NCBI RefSeq assembly: GCF_021404405.1
Contig: NZ_JABFTV010000007.1
Location: forward strand, 1 to 64,000
DNA: 64,000 bases
From: Billgrantia aerodenitrificans
GTDB taxonomy: Bacteria; Pseudomonadota; Gammaproteobacteria; Pseudomonadales; Halomonadaceae
Direction: 5' to 3'
Below the pieces are notes generated by a model. It did not search any database, was not told where the DNA came from, and saw only the letters and a program-made list of their open reading frames with translations. Below are positions 17,190 to 26,093 of the stretch, piece after piece. How positions within the stretch are numbered: the stretch's first letter is position 1; every line of letters starts with the position of its first letter. Made by a program: the position numbers and the translations under genes.

Positions 17190-17212
17190 AGAAAAGCCCC
17201 GCCATGCGGGGC
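17190..17212 (-). terminator. Minus-strand Rho-independent terminator
   Basis: Read on the minus strand, GCCCCGC (17212-17206), loop ATG and GCGGGGC (17202-17196) run straight into TTTTCTC. On the plus strand the U-tract is missing, so it cannot be a good terminator for the SDR gene. It implies a minus-strand transcript beginning between it and the DUF1835 gene; see the finding on a possible small RNA at 17190-17330. Confidence 0.65.
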
Positions 17213-17370
17213 CATGACCGGATTGACACCCGCACCCAGCCGCGCGAGGCTAAAGGGTAACGCCGCAAGGCGTCCCCGTCCGCGGAAAGGGCTGCGCCCA
17301 ACGCTTGAGATTGCCGATACCATACGACTCCCGGCCAGTCCGGCGGACACAGGCGCATGGAGGGAATCGT

Positions 17371-18528
17371 ATGTCTTTTCTGTCCCGGCCAGACGCCACG
17401 TCGCACGGCCGCTTCAATCTCGAACAGCAGCGCAAGCGTGCCAAGGAACTGCTCAAGGCTGCCCGGACCGACGAGCCGGCTGCGCTGGCGCGTATTCTGC
17501 AATACATCCCGCCGCGTGAAGCGCCGCTGCAGCTCGCCGATACCCAGTTCGTCGTCGCCCGCGAATGTGGTTTTCCCAGCTGGCCGAAGCTCAAGGCACA
17601 TATCGAGGCGCTCGACTTTTCTCGGCGCAGGCTAGCCGAGCGCGGCGACCGCGACATGGCCACGCTGCACATTCGCTGCGGCACGGATATCGAGCACAGC
17701 CTGCGCACCGCTGGCTTCGGGGGCGATTTCCTCGAGTTTTCCGATCCGTTCTGCATCGGCCCGCTGCGCGACCTGCCGCCAGAAGACCTCATGACGCTGC
17801 GTGCACGCTACCTGGCAGAAATCTCCGGCATGACCGAGCGCGATGCCCTGGCCCGGCTGCGCAAGAGTTACGCCGCGCTGGACGAACTCGAGCGCTATGA
17901 GCGCCTGGTGCTGTGGTTCGAACACGATAGCTACGACCAGCTGATCCTGGCCTACCTGCTTCACCGATTGAACGCGAAGCCGCCCAAGGCACGGGTCGAG
18001 CTGGTGGCGGTAGAGTCGGTGCCCGGTGTGGAACGCTTCATCGGTATCGGCCAGCTCGCTCCGGACCTGCTGGCCTGGCTGTGGCAGCAGCGCCGCCCCG
18101 TGGAGGCGCCGCTGCTGGCGCTGGGTGCTCAGGCGTGGCAAGCGTTGACCGCAAACGGCCCCGAGCCGCTGAAAGCGCTCGTTGCCAGCGGTACGCCGGC
18201 ACTGCCGATGATGGGCCACGCGCTGGCCCGTCACCTGCAGGAACTACCCGCCGCGGATACCGGGCTCGGCCTGACCGCACGACTGACGCTCGAGATCGTG
18301 CGCGACCACGGCCCGCTGCCGGTGGGAAAGACGTTCTCCTACCTCATGCGCGAGTACGAGCCGCTACCCTATCTGGGCGACCTGATGTTCTGGTGGCTGC
18401 TACAGCCGCTCATCGCTGAGCCCGAGCCGCTACTGACAGTCAGCGAGAGCCAGCGGGAATGGCCCCACCGTCAGCTCGCACTGACCGAGCGGGGCCGGGC
18501 CTTGCTTCACATCTGCGAGAGCAGGTAG
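17371..18528 (+). CDS. DUF1835 domain protein
   Basis: A 385-aa protein. A short N-terminal region has an RAKELLKAA repeat-like segment (residues 20-70). The DUF1835 core follows from about residue 95, with LHIRCGTDIEHSLRTAGF, FSDPFCIGPLRDLP and a later FEHDSYDQLIL. The C-terminal half (about residue 270 onward) is of the DUF3658 type usually paired with it. Function is unknown. GGAGGGA precedes ATG 17371. The 3' end overlaps the convergent bacterioferritin gene by 22 bp. Confidence 0.8.
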   Translation: MSFLSRPDATSHGRFNLEQQRKRAKELLKAARTDEPAALARILQYIPPREAPLQLADTQFVVARECGFPSWPKLKAHIEALDFSRRRLAERGDRDMATLHIRCGTDIEHSLRTAGFGGDFLEFSDPFCIGPLRDLPPEDLMTLRARYLAEISGMTERDALARLRKSYAALDELERYERLVLWFEHDSYDQLILAYLLHRLNAKPPKARVELVAVESVPGVERFIGIGQLAPDLLAWLWQQRRPVEAPLLALGAQAWQALTANGPEPLKALVASGTPALPMMGHALARHLQELPAADTGLGLTARLTLEIVRDHGPLPVGKTFSYLMREYEPLPYLGDLMFWWLLQPLIAEPEPLLTVSESQREWPHRQLALTERGRALLHICESR

Positions 18529-18974
18529 TTCGGCTTGCCCAGCATCTTGATCAGTCGCAGCTGTTGCTCCAACCAGTAGGCGTGATCCTCTTCGGTATCG
18601 GCCAGCAGCCCGAGCAGCACGTTGCGGGTCTGGAAGTCGCGCTCCCGCTCGCATAGAGCCATGGCGTCCTTCAGGGCGTCGCCCACCTCGTATTCGAGCT
18701 GGAGATCGTTGGCGAGCATCTCCTCCACGTCCTGCCCGATACGTACCGGGGTGCGGGTATGCATGTCGGGCTTGCCTTCCAGGAACAGGATGCGTTCGAT
18801 CAACTGCTTGGCATGGCCTTTTTCATCGTCGAACTCGTGGGCGATACGCTCGTAGAGTTTGGTGAGTCCCCAGTCGGCATACATCTCGGAGTGGATGAAG
18901 TACTGGTCCATGGCGGCGAGCTCTGCTGCCAGCAGGCCGTTCAAGGCGTCGATGATCTCTTGGTTGCCTTTCAT
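18507..18974 (-). CDS. bfr: Bacterioferritin-type ferritin, haem ligand absent
   Basis: A 155-aa four-helix iron-storage subunit that would assemble into a 24-mer and oxidise Fe(II). Ferroxidase ligands are visible: Glu18 (AAELAAMDQY), Glu51 and His54 (DDEKGHA), and the C-terminal EEDHAYWLEQQL region. The residue equal to Met52, the axial haem ligand in classical bacterioferritin, is Lys here. It is thus like the non-haem FtnA/BfrA subunit of Pseudomonas and would bind haem only in a mixed shell, if at all. No second bfr gene is adjacent. GGAAGGA precedes ATG 18974. Confidence 0.88.
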   Translation of the reverse strand: MKGNQEIIDALNGLLAAELAAMDQYFIHSEMYADWGLTKLYERIAHEFDDEKGHAKQLIERILFLEGKPDMHTRTPVRIGQDVEEMLANDLQLEYEVGDALKDAMALCERERDFQTRNVLLGLLADTEEDHAYWLEQQLRLIKMLGKPNYLLSQM

Positions 18975-19076
18975 GCTTTGTCCTTCCCTTGGTGCGAGTC
19001 GTGCGAATGCGTCCATCCTAGGAAGAATTGCTGGTCGGGTCAATTTTTCCTTGAAATTCAGTTATTTGATATTGCT

Positions 19077-19877
19077 TTAGTGTGCGATTCGCATTTGGCT
19101 TGGCAGCGCCGGAAGCACGGCATCCTGGAGGGCGCGCCCCTCATGGGTGGTGAGCCGCAGCGGCCGGGTAACCGGGGTGTTCTCGACGATGCGCCCCGCC
19201 TCCATCACCACTACCCGCGAGCAGAATCGCTCTACCAGCCGCAGGTCATGGGTGATGAAGAGATAGGCCACCTCGTGTTCTCGCTGCAACTGCTCGAACA
19301 GCGACAGCATGCGGATCTGCAGGTGCAGGTCGAGGTTGGAGACCGCCTCGTCGAGGATGATCAGTTTCGGCCGTGGTGCCAGGGCGCGGGCGATGCACAC
19401 CCGCTGCAGCTGACCGCCGCTCATCTGCTGGGGGTACTTGTCGGCATCCCCGGCGTCGAGACCCACCGCTTCCAGCAGTTCGACCACCCGGTCCCGGCGC
19501 GCCGTGCCCTTGAGTTCGCACAGGTGTTCCAAGGGCTCACCGATGATCTCTGCCACCCTGGCGCGTGGATTGACCGCACCGAGCGGGTCCTGGAAGACCA
19601 TCTGCACCGAGCGTCGCAGCGCCTGCCATTGCGTCTTGGCCAGGTTCTGAAGAGGGCGATCCTCGAAGCGCACCTCTCCCGATGTAGGCGTCTCCAGCCC
19701 CACCAGTAGGCGGCTCAAGGTGCTCTTGCCGCAGCCACTGCGCCCCAGCAGGGCGAGGGTCTCGCCGGGGGCGATGTCGAGATCGACGCTCTCCAGTACC
19801 GGCGTCACCCGGCCCGCACCCACCAGCGAGAAGCGGCGATAGCCATGATGTACGCCGCGCGCGGCCAACAGGCTCAT
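19077..19877 (-). CDS. nikE: Nickel ABC transporter ATP-binding protein NikE
   Basis: A 266-aa ABC ATPase. It has Walker [10 protein letters not shown] near residue 45, a Q-loop VFQDP, signature MSGGQ near 150, Walker B LIILDEA near 172 and the switch His in FITHD. It is the last gene of nikABCDE and overlaps nikD by ATGA. It forms the ATPase heterodimer with NikD that powers Ni(II) import. On sequence alone it could serve any Opp/Dpp-type importer; the NikR operator in front of the operon supports nickel. Confidence 0.9.
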   Translation of the reverse strand: MSLLAARGVHHGYRRFSLVGAGRVTPVLESVDLDIAPGETLALLGRSGCGKSTLSRLLVGLETPTSGEVRFEDRPLQNLAKTQWQALRRSVQMVFQDPLGAVNPRARVAEIIGEPLEHLCELKGTARRDRVVELLEAVGLDAGDADKYPQQMSGGQLQRVCIARALAPRPKLIILDEAVSNLDLHLQIRMLSLFEQLQREHEVAYLFITHDLRLVERFCSRVVVMEAGRIVENTPVTRPLRLTTHEGRALQDAVLPALPSQMRIAH

Positions 19878-20689
19878 TGGGTCACCTCGAGCGTCGTGGG
19901 GTGGGGGCTGTCAGCGCTGGTGAGCCCATAGAGGGCCAGATGGGCCGCCACCAGTTCGCGGGTGGTGGCGTGAGCGGGACGATGGAAAATCGTCTGTACC
20001 GGCCCGGTCTCGACGATGCGGCCCGCTTCCATTACCGCCACACGATCCGCCAGCCGCGCCACCACGCCCATGTCGTGGGTGACCAGCAGAATACCCAAGC
20101 CGCGCTCGTGCTTGAGCCGTTCCAGCAGTTCGAGGATCTCGCGCTGAACGATCAGGTCGAGATCGGTGGTGGGCTCGTCGGCGAACAGGAAGGGCGCTTC
20201 GCTTGCCAGCGCCAGGGCGATCATCATCCGCTGCAGCATGCCGCCGCTCATCTCGAAGGGGTGCAGCCCGAGCACGCGCTGGGCGTCCTCGAGCCCGGCC
20301 TCCTGCATGGCTTGCGCGATGCGTTTCTCCCAGGCCGAGCGGGGCACGCCCAACGCCTTGAAGGTTTCGCGGGCGTGGTCGCGCATGCTGCGCACCGGAT
20401 TGAAGGCGCTGCGCGGGTTCTGCAGGATGCTCGCCACCAGTCGCCCGCGCAGCTCAGGGAAGCGCAAGGCTTCGCCGCCAAGGCTCACCCGGCCGTCGGT
20501 CTGCACGGTGCCGGGAGGCAGCACGCCCAGGCTGGCCGCGCAGGTCAGCGACTTGCCCGAGCCGCTGGCGCCCACCAGGGCCAGCACCTCACCGGGTGCG
20601 AGGCTCAGCGAGACGCCGTCCACCAGCGTCAGCGTGCGCCCGTGGCGGTGGGTCTCCACGCGCATGACGTCGATTCTCAGCGCACTCAA
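19874..20689 (-). CDS. nikD: Nickel ABC transporter ATP-binding protein NikD
   Basis: A 271-aa ABC ATPase. It has Walker A GASGSGKS near residue 40, Q-loop [11 protein letters not shown], signature MSGGM near 150 and Walker B FLFADEP near 172. The signature and sequence length match NikD/OppD-type subunits. The start is taken as TTG 20689, which overlaps the nikC stop (TTGA) after a GGAG; the next in-frame ATG is 24 bases further in. An open frame extending upstream to 20851 lies inside nikC and is not used. Confidence 0.87.
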   Translation of the reverse strand: MSALRIDVMRVETHRHGRTLTLVDGVSLSLAPGEVLALVGASGSGKSLTCAASLGVLPPGTVQTDGRVSLGGEALRFPELRGRLVASILQNPRSAFNPVRSMRDHARETFKALGVPRSAWEKRIAQAMQEAGLEDAQRVLGLHPFEMSGGMLQRMMIALALASEAPFLFADEPTTDLDLIVQREILELLERLKHERGLGILLVTHDMGVVARLADRVAVMEAGRIVETGPVQTIFHRPAHATTRELVAAHLALYGLTSADSPHPTTLEVTQ

Positions 20690-21534
20690 TGTCCGAGCTC
20701 CAGTTGCAGGTGGGGATCGAGACGGTCGCGCACCGCATCCCCCAGCAGGTTGAATGACATCACGCTCAGCAGCAGGGCCAGCCCCGGCCAGAACAGCAGC
20801 AGCGGCTCGGTCCACACGTACTGGCGCGCGTCGGAGAGCATCACGCCCCATTCGGGCGTCGGTGCGGACACACCCAGGCCGAGGAAGGAGAGCCCCGAGA
20901 CGTGCAGCATGATGTGGCCGACGTCGAGACTCGCCAGCACCAGCAGCGGCGAGAGGATCGCCGGCAGCAGGTGGCGGGTGAACAGCCGCAGGCGGCTGAC
21001 CCCGGCCAGCCGCGCGGCGTGGATGAAGTTGCGGTGCTTGAGCGAGAGCACGATGCTGCGCACGATGCGTGCGTACCAGGCCCAGTGGGAGAGGGCGATG
21101 GCAACGATCACGTTGACCAGACCGGTGCCGAGCATGCCGATCAGGAACAGCGCCAGCACCAGGGTGGGAAAGGTGAGGAAGATGTCGGTCAGGCGCATGA
21201 TGACCTGGTCGGCACGGCCGCCGAGAAAGCCCGCGGTGCCGCCTATCGTGATGCCGAGCAGCAGCATCAGCGACATGGTCACCGCCACCGAGCCCAACGA
21301 CACGCCGGCTCCGGCTATCAGCCGCGAAAGGATGTCGCGACCCAGGTGATCGGTGCCCAGCCAGTGGCTCAGCGAAGGGCTCTGCAGGCGATTCACCAGA
21401 TCCACGGCGTTGGGGTCGTGGGGCGTCAGCCAGGGCCCCAGCGCTGCGGCGAGTATCAGCACCACCAGCATCAGCATGGCACCGCGCACCGGCCAGCCGG
21501 CGTCCTGCCAGAAATCGCTCACGCTGCGCAGCAT
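20686..21534 (-). CDS. nikC: Nickel ABC transporter permease NikC
   Basis: A 282-aa inner-membrane permease with about six helices. The N-terminal OppC-type segment is followed by [16 protein letters not shown] near residue 62. The cytoplasmic EAA-like loop ([19 protein letters not shown]) lies near residue 170. It pairs with NikB to form the channel. ATG 21534 overlaps the nikB stop as TGATG. A longer frame to 21645 is inside nikB and is not used. Confidence 0.9.
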   Translation of the reverse strand: MLRSVSDFWQDAGWPVRGAMLMLVVLILAAALGPWLTPHDPNAVDLVNRLQSPSLSHWLGTDHLGRDILSRLIAGAGVSLGSVAVTMSLMLLLGITIGGTAGFLGGRADQVIMRLTDIFLTFPTLVLALFLIGMLGTGLVNVIVAIALSHWAWYARIVRSIVLSLKHRNFIHAARLAGVSRLRLFTRHLLPAILSPLLVLASLDVGHIMLHVSGLSFLGLGVSAPTPEWGVMLSDARQYVWTEPLLLFWPGLALLLSVMSFNLLGDAVRDRLDPHLQLELGH

Positions 21535-22478
21535 CACTCCACCCCCTCGGCGGAGAGCCGAATGCGTGGGTCCGCCCAGGCGTAGACGATGTCGACGATC
21601 AGGTTGCACAGTACGAAGATCGTCACCATCAGCAGGGTGAAGCACTGGATCACCGGGTAGTCGCGGTTGAAGATTGCCGACACCGCGTAGCGCCCTACCC
21701 CGGGCCAGCCGAAGATGGTCTCGATGATCAGGGTACCGCCGATCAGTTCGCCGATGTGCATGCCGGTGGCGGTGATGATCGGCAGCAAGGCGTTGCGCAG
21801 CACGTGGGAGCGCTCCACACGGCGCTCCGGCAGCCCGCGCAGCCGGGCATAGGTGACGTGGCGCTGACGGGCCACCTCCAGCATGCTGGCGCGCAGCAGC
21901 CGGGCGTTGATCGAGAGCGACATCAGCGAGATGGCGATGGCCGGCATCACCAGATGGGCCCAGCTACCGCGGCCCATCGGCGGCAACCAGCCGAGCTGCA
22001 CCGAGAACAGCAGCACCAGCAGGAAGCCGAGCCAGAAATTGGGCATCGATACGCCGACGAAGGCGAGCGTGCGCACCGCCTGGTCGGGCAGCTTGTTGCG
22101 ATGGCGAGCCGCCCACATCCCCAGCAGAATCGAGATGCCCAGGGTCAGTACCAGCGCGATTCCGGCCAACTGCAGGGTGGCCGGCAAATAGTGCAGCAGG
22201 ACCGGCAGCACCGGGCGCTGGGTGGCATAGGAGACGCCGAAGTCCAGGCGCAGCGCCCCGCCGAGCCAATCCAGGTACTGCACCATCAGCGGCCGGTCGA
22301 GGCCCAGCAGGCGTCGGGTCTCCTCCAGTGCCTGGGGGGTGGGCGGCACCTGCGAAAGGCGCAGGTAGTCCATCGCCGGGTCGGAGGGACCCAGGTGCAG
22401 CAGCAGGAAGATCAGCAGCGACGCCGCCAGCAGCATCGGCGGCAACAGCAGCAGTCGTCGCAGGATAAAGGCTGCCAT
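21534..22478 (-). CDS. nikB: Nickel ABC transporter permease NikB
   Basis: A 314-aa permease of the OppB/DppB family. It has the N-terminal [20 protein letters not shown] helix, the family region around [27 protein letters not shown] (residues about 38-64), [13 protein letters not shown] near 75, and an EAA loop ([24 protein letters not shown]) near 210. It lies 3 bases after nikA and overlaps nikC. Confidence 0.9.
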   Translation of the reverse strand: MAAFILRRLLLLPPMLLAASLLIFLLLHLGPSDPAMDYLRLSQVPPTPQALEETRRLLGLDRPLMVQYLDWLGGALRLDFGVSYATQRPVLPVLLHYLPATLQLAGIALVLTLGISILLGMWAARHRNKLPDQAVRTLAFVGVSMPNFWLGFLLVLLFSVQLGWLPPMGRGSWAHLVMPAIAISLMSLSINARLLRASMLEVARQRHVTYARLRGLPERRVERSHVLRNALLPIITATGMHIGELIGGTLIIETIFGWPGVGRYAVSAIFNRDYPVIQCFTLLMVTIFVLCNLIVDIVYAWADPRIRLSAEGVE

Positions 22479-22481
22479 GGC

Positions 22482-24071
22482 CTAGCGCGCCTCGGGCTTG
22501 AGCTGGTCGAAGGGCACTTCGCTTGCCATGGCGCCGAACGGCATCGGCCCCAGCTCCGGCCGCGCCACTCCGATGGCAGTGATGTAGGTGAGCGGCAGGT
22601 AGATCGCCTCGTCGTGCAGCCGGGTCAGAATCCACTCGTAGCGCTCCTGGCGTTGCGCCTCGTCGGTGGTCAGCAGCACCTCACCAATGCGCTCGTCCAG
22701 GGTCTCCTTGTCCGGCATGCCGAGCTGGGCCTGGTAGTCGGCGTGGGAAGGCGCGCGCATGCCGCTGACGAAGGCGTGCGGGTCGTAGGGGGCGCCCCAG
22801 GTCCGGTTGAAGATCATGCCGAAGCGGCCGTCGCGCTGGCGGGCGTAGACGCTGCTCTCCTCCTCGCCGATCAGGCGCACGCCGATGCCGACCCGGCCCA
22901 GGTCGGCCTGAATGACCTCGGACATGGACTTGGCCACGGCGTCATTGCCGACGAACACCAGTTCGATCATCAGCTCCTCGCCGTTGCGCTGGCGAATGCG
23001 ACTGCCGGATGCCAGCTGCCAGCCCGCTTCTTCCAGCAGCTCGCTGGCCCGCTGCGGATCGAAGGCATAGGCCTCCAGGCCGATATCGGCGTAGGGCACG
23101 TTGGGTGAGAACAGGGTGTCGGCGCGTCGCTGGGTACCGTAGAGCACGCTGTCGATCAGGGTGTCCTTGTCCACGGCGTGGTTGATCGCCAGGCGCACGG
23201 CGCGATCGGCGGTGGGGCCGCGGTTGCTGTTCAGGGCCAGGGCGTTGGTGCGCATCGGCTCGGAAAGCTCGGCGGTATACATGCCCATGGCGCGGAAGCG
23301 CTCGAAGGTATCCGGCGAAATCGGCCCTTCGGCACCGTAGATCAGGTCGATCTCGCCGGTCTCGAAGGCGATGGCGCGGGTATTGGGATCGCCGATCACC
23401 TTGACGTCGATCTCGTCGAACGCCGGTGCGGCCCCCCAGTAACTCTCGTTGCGCACGAACAGGTCGCGCTCGCCCATCCGCGTGTCGCTCAGCACCCAGG
23501 GGCCGGTACCGATGGGCGCCTCGATGCCTTCCTTGGTGCCGCCTTCGACGAACTGAGAGGGCGCGATGAAGCGGAAAGGGCGCGGCAGGGCCAGCTCCTG
23601 CAGCAGCGGGTAGTAGGGCTCGCCGAGCTGAAGCCTGAAGACATGCTCGCTCACCACCTCGGCCCCCTGAATCTGATTGGCCAGCTCCAGCCAGGCGTGG
23701 CGCTCGCGGTTGGCGAGTATTGCCTCGATGTTGGCCACTACCGCCGCGGCGTCGAAGGGTTCGCCGTTGGAGAAGCTCACGTCCTCACGCAACTGGAACG
23801 TATAGGTGCGTCCATCATCCGATACCTCCCACGACTCCGCCAGCCAGGGCACCACCTGGCCGTCGGCCTGGTAGCGCACCAGCGGTTCAAAGACCATCGC
23901 CTGGGCGAACATCTGATTGGGAGAATAGAGGTGGGGGTTGAGGGCGCCGACGTTAGAGGGCCAGGAGAAGTTGAGGCGCTCCTGAGCCGCACTGGGGATG
24001 GTCATGAAGGTGGCAGACAAGCCTAGGCTTGCCGCCAGCATCAGGGACAGGGCGGCACGAAAGGGGCGCAT
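22482..24071 (-). CDS. nikA: Nickel ABC transporter periplasmic binding protein NikA
   Basis: A 529-aa SBP family 5 protein with a signal peptide cleaved near SAAQE (residue 30). Typical cluster-C features are the N-terminal LNFSWPSNVGALNPHLYSPNQMFAQ, the GTGPWVL motif near residue 170 and AINHAVDKDTL near 270. NikA captures Ni(II), often as a histidine complex, and delivers it to NikBC. ATG 24071 begins the signal peptide; an upstream in-frame extension to 24296 overlaps nikR and is not used. Repression by Ni-NikR is strongly indicated by the operator 25 bp upstream. Confidence 0.92.
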   Translation of the reverse strand: MRPFRAALSLMLAASLGLSATFMTIPSAAQERLNFSWPSNVGALNPHLYSPNQMFAQAMVFEPLVRYQADGQVVPWLAESWEVSDDGRTYTFQLREDVSFSNGEPFDAAAVVANIEAILANRERHAWLELANQIQGAEVVSEHVFRLQLGEPYYPLLQELALPRPFRFIAPSQFVEGGTKEGIEAPIGTGPWVLSDTRMGERDLFVRNESYWGAAPAFDEIDVKVIGDPNTRAIAFETGEIDLIYGAEGPISPDTFERFRAMGMYTAELSEPMRTNALALNSNRGPTADRAVRLAINHAVDKDTLIDSVLYGTQRRADTLFSPNVPYADIGLEAYAFDPQRASELLEEAGWQLASGSRIRQRNGEELMIELVFVGNDAVAKSMSEVIQADLGRVGIGVRLIGEEESSVYARQRDGRFGMIFNRTWGAPYDPHAFVSGMRAPSHADYQAQLGMPDKETLDERIGEVLLTTDEAQRQERYEWILTRLHDEAIYLPLTYITAIGVARPELGPMPFGAMASEVPFDQLKPEAR

Positions 24072-24095
24072 GACGATCTCTCGGTATCGTGTAGG

Positions 24096-24123
24096 GTATG
24101 AATATTTATAGAAAACATCATAC
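24096..24123. promoter_or_regulatory. NikR operator
   Basis: GTATGA at 24096-24101 and TCATAC at 24118-24123 are separated by exactly 16 bases. This is the GTATGA-N16-TCATAC palindrome known for E. coli NikR, without mismatch. It lies 25 bp upstream of the nikA start in an AT-rich spacer and 117 bp upstream of nikR, so bound Ni-NikR would cover the nikA promoter and perhaps its own. Confidence 0.95.
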
Positions 24124-24240
24124 CGACGCGCATTGTCAATTCGCTGCCCGATCTGGGCGGCGGTGTCATGGCTGGCGTATTCTGTGGCTTTCGCGGGCGG
24201 CGATACGGCGCGTCCAGTCACAGCCGGCAGCGGAGGAGCC

Positions 24241-24648
24241 ATGCACAGAATCACCATCACCATCGACGACGGGCTCATGGCGGAGCTGGACCGCATGATC
24301 GAGCAGCGGGGCTACCCCAACCGCTCGGAAGCGATCCGTGACCTGGCGCGAGCGGGAATGAAAGAGGCTGCGCGGGCCGAGGGGCAGGAGAGTAGCTGCG
24401 TCGGCGTGCTCAGCTACGTCTACGATCACGAGGCCCGCGACCTGGCCCGCCGTCTGACCCGTTCGCACCACGACCATGTCGACCTCACGGTCGCCTCGCT
24501 GCACGTGCATCTCGACCCGGAGCGCTGCCTGGAAGTGAGCATTCTCAAGGGCAACACTCACGACGTGCGACACTTCGCCGACAGCATCACCTCGCAGCGC
24601 GCCGTGGCGCATGGCGAACTCCAGGTCATCCCCACGCAGCTGGATTGA
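24241..24648 (+). CDS. nikR: Nickel-responsive regulator NikR
   Basis: A 135-aa repressor. The ribbon-helix-helix DNA-binding domain comes first ([20 protein letters not shown]). The C-terminal ACT-like nickel domain has the square-planar Ni(II) ligands His77, His88, His90 and Cys96 ([18 protein letters not shown]), matching E. coli His76/87/89/Cys95. It is divergent from nikABCDE, and a perfect NikR operator stands between them. GGAGGA precedes ATG 24241. It represses nickel uptake when nickel is sufficient. Confidence 0.96.
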   Translation: MHRITITIDDGLMAELDRMIEQRGYPNRSEAIRDLARAGMKEAARAEGQESSCVGVLSYVYDHEARDLARRLTRSHHDHVDLTVASLHVHLDPERCLEVSILKGNTHDVRHFADSITSQRAVAHGELQVIPTQLD

Positions 24649-24653
24649 ACGCC

Positions 24654-25136
24654 ATGCACACCTTCGTCAGTGACAAGCCGGTAGGGGTCATCAGCGATAC
24701 CCACGGCCTGCTGCGCCCCGAGGCGCTCACTCTGCTCGAGGGCTGCGAGCTGATCGTGCATCTCGGCGACGTGGGCGGGGGCGACGAGGACGCCGGCCTG
24801 CTCGAACGACTGGCCGAGCTGGCGCCGACCTTCGCGGTGCGCGGCAACATCGACACCGCGCCCTGGGCCGAGGCGCTGCCGACGACGCTGGATCTCAGCG
24901 TCAACGGCTGGCACCTGTATCTCACGCATATCCTGCAGGAGCTCGACCCGGCCACACCCTGCGATGCGGTACTTCACGGCCACTCCCACAAGCCGCGCAA
25001 CGAGTGGCAGGATGGCCGGCTGCTGTTCAATCCCGGTGCTGCCGGCAAGCGCCGCTTTCGCCTGCCCATCACCCTGGGCAAGTTGTGGGCCGACGAGCGT
25101 GGCCTGCGTGGCGCCATCCTGCATTTGCCGCTGTAA
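24654..25136 (+). CDS. YfcE/MJ0936-type metallophosphoesterase
   Basis: A 160-aa calcineurin-like phosphoesterase with the motifs in order: GVISDTHGLLRPEAL (DxH), HLGDVGG (GDxx), VRGNIDT (GNxD), THI and HGHSHKP (GHxH). These are the dinuclear metal site. Family members are small phosphodiesterases. A TTG at 24645 overlapping the nikR stop is an alternative start and would couple the gene to nikR. Substrate unknown. Confidence 0.88.
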   Translation: MHTFVSDKPVGVISDTHGLLRPEALTLLEGCELIVHLGDVGGGDEDAGLLERLAELAPTFAVRGNIDTAPWAEALPTTLDLSVNGWHLYLTHILQELDPATPCDAVLHGHSHKPRNEWQDGRLLFNPGAAGKRRFRLPITLGKLWADERGLRGAILHLPL

Positions 25137-25150
25137 AGGCCGAGAGAAAG

Positions 25151-25990
25151 TCAGTCGACATCGGCCGCAAAGGCCACGTCGCGCTGTGCCTCGAGCATAC
25201 GGAGCCGCGCTTCCAGCGCCTGCTTGATGCCGGTATACGCTGAACTGCCGAGTGCTAGCCGCACGAGTGGCTGTATGAGGGGCTGCGCAGCGTCGGCGGC
25301 AGCGATCATGGCGTCTACCGTCCTTTCGGCATCGCCCTTTATCTCGAAGCTGCCATCTGCCACGGCGCGCCTGACATCGCCCGCTGGCGTGGCGTCATAG
25401 ACCGCCATTGGCGTGCCGCGCACGAGCCCGGCGGCGAAATCGGTCGCGGTGGGGCCCGGTTCGACAATGATGAAGTCGATCCCGAACGGCGCCACGTCCT
25501 GCGCCGTCGCCTCGACGAAGCCTTCGATGCCCCACTTGGTCGCGTGATAGAGCGAGAAGTTGGGGTAGGCTTTCTGGCCGCCTTCGGAGGAGACCTGCAC
25601 GATGCGTCCGCCGCCCTGGTCGCGCAGGTAGGGCAACACCGCGCGAATGAGCTGAATCGAACCTGTGAGGTTGGTGGCGATCTGGTGATCGATCTGTTCG
25701 TCGCTGAGCTCTTCGGCGGCACCGAAGAGCCCGTAGCCTGCGTTCGATACCACCACATCGATCCTTCCCATGCGTTCGAAGGCCTGGCGGGTGACCGCGC
25801 GGATCCCAGCCACATCGGTGAGATCGAGTTTCAGCACCAGCAGGCGCTCGCCATGGGCCTGCTGCAGTTCGTCGAGCACGCCTTCCCGGCGTAGCGTGGC
25901 AACCACGCGATCGCCACGTGTCAGCAGGCGCTCCGTCATCAGGCGGCCGAGGCCTGAAGAGGCTCCGGTAATCAACCATGTCTTGCTCAT
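25151..25990 (-). CDS. SDR-family oxidoreductase
   Basis: A 279-aa classical short-chain dehydrogenase. TGASSGLGRLM is the cofactor motif near residue 9, SNAGYG near 84, VSSEGGQ holds the catalytic Ser near 138, and YHATKWG is the YxxxK motif near 152. The replacement of the usual acidic residue by Thr/Leu-Arg after beta2 (VVATLRREG) suggests NADP preference. It is divergent from a LysR regulator 103 bp away, which probably controls it. Substrate unknown. Confidence 0.9.
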   Translation of the reverse strand: MSKTWLITGASSGLGRLMTERLLTRGDRVVATLRREGVLDELQQAHGERLLVLKLDLTDVAGIRAVTRQAFERMGRIDVVVSNAGYGLFGAAEELSDEQIDHQIATNLTGSIQLIRAVLPYLRDQGGGRIVQVSSEGGQKAYPNFSLYHATKWGIEGFVEATAQDVAPFGIDFIIVEPGPTATDFAAGLVRGTPMAVYDATPAGDVRRAVADGSFEIKGDAERTVDAMIAAADAAQPLIQPLVRLALGSSAYTGIKQALEARLRMLEAQRDVAFAADVD

Positions 25991-26093
25991 CGTTTCGTTC
26001 CTTCCTTCGGTGGATGACGAAACCATGGTCGCGCTTCCGATTGGAACGCAGAAGTAGGCTACTGTTGTATGAACTCGTGAGGGAAATTCACCA

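Noticed and set aside
17196..17212. Hairpin as terminator of the Tat-SDR gene
   Set aside because: The T-tract is on the other side of the stem; on the plus strand the hairpin is followed by CATGACC.
20690..20851. Longer NikD start at 20851
   Set aside because: It would overlap nikC by 166 bp; the TTG at 20689 with TTGA coupling fits the family N-terminus.
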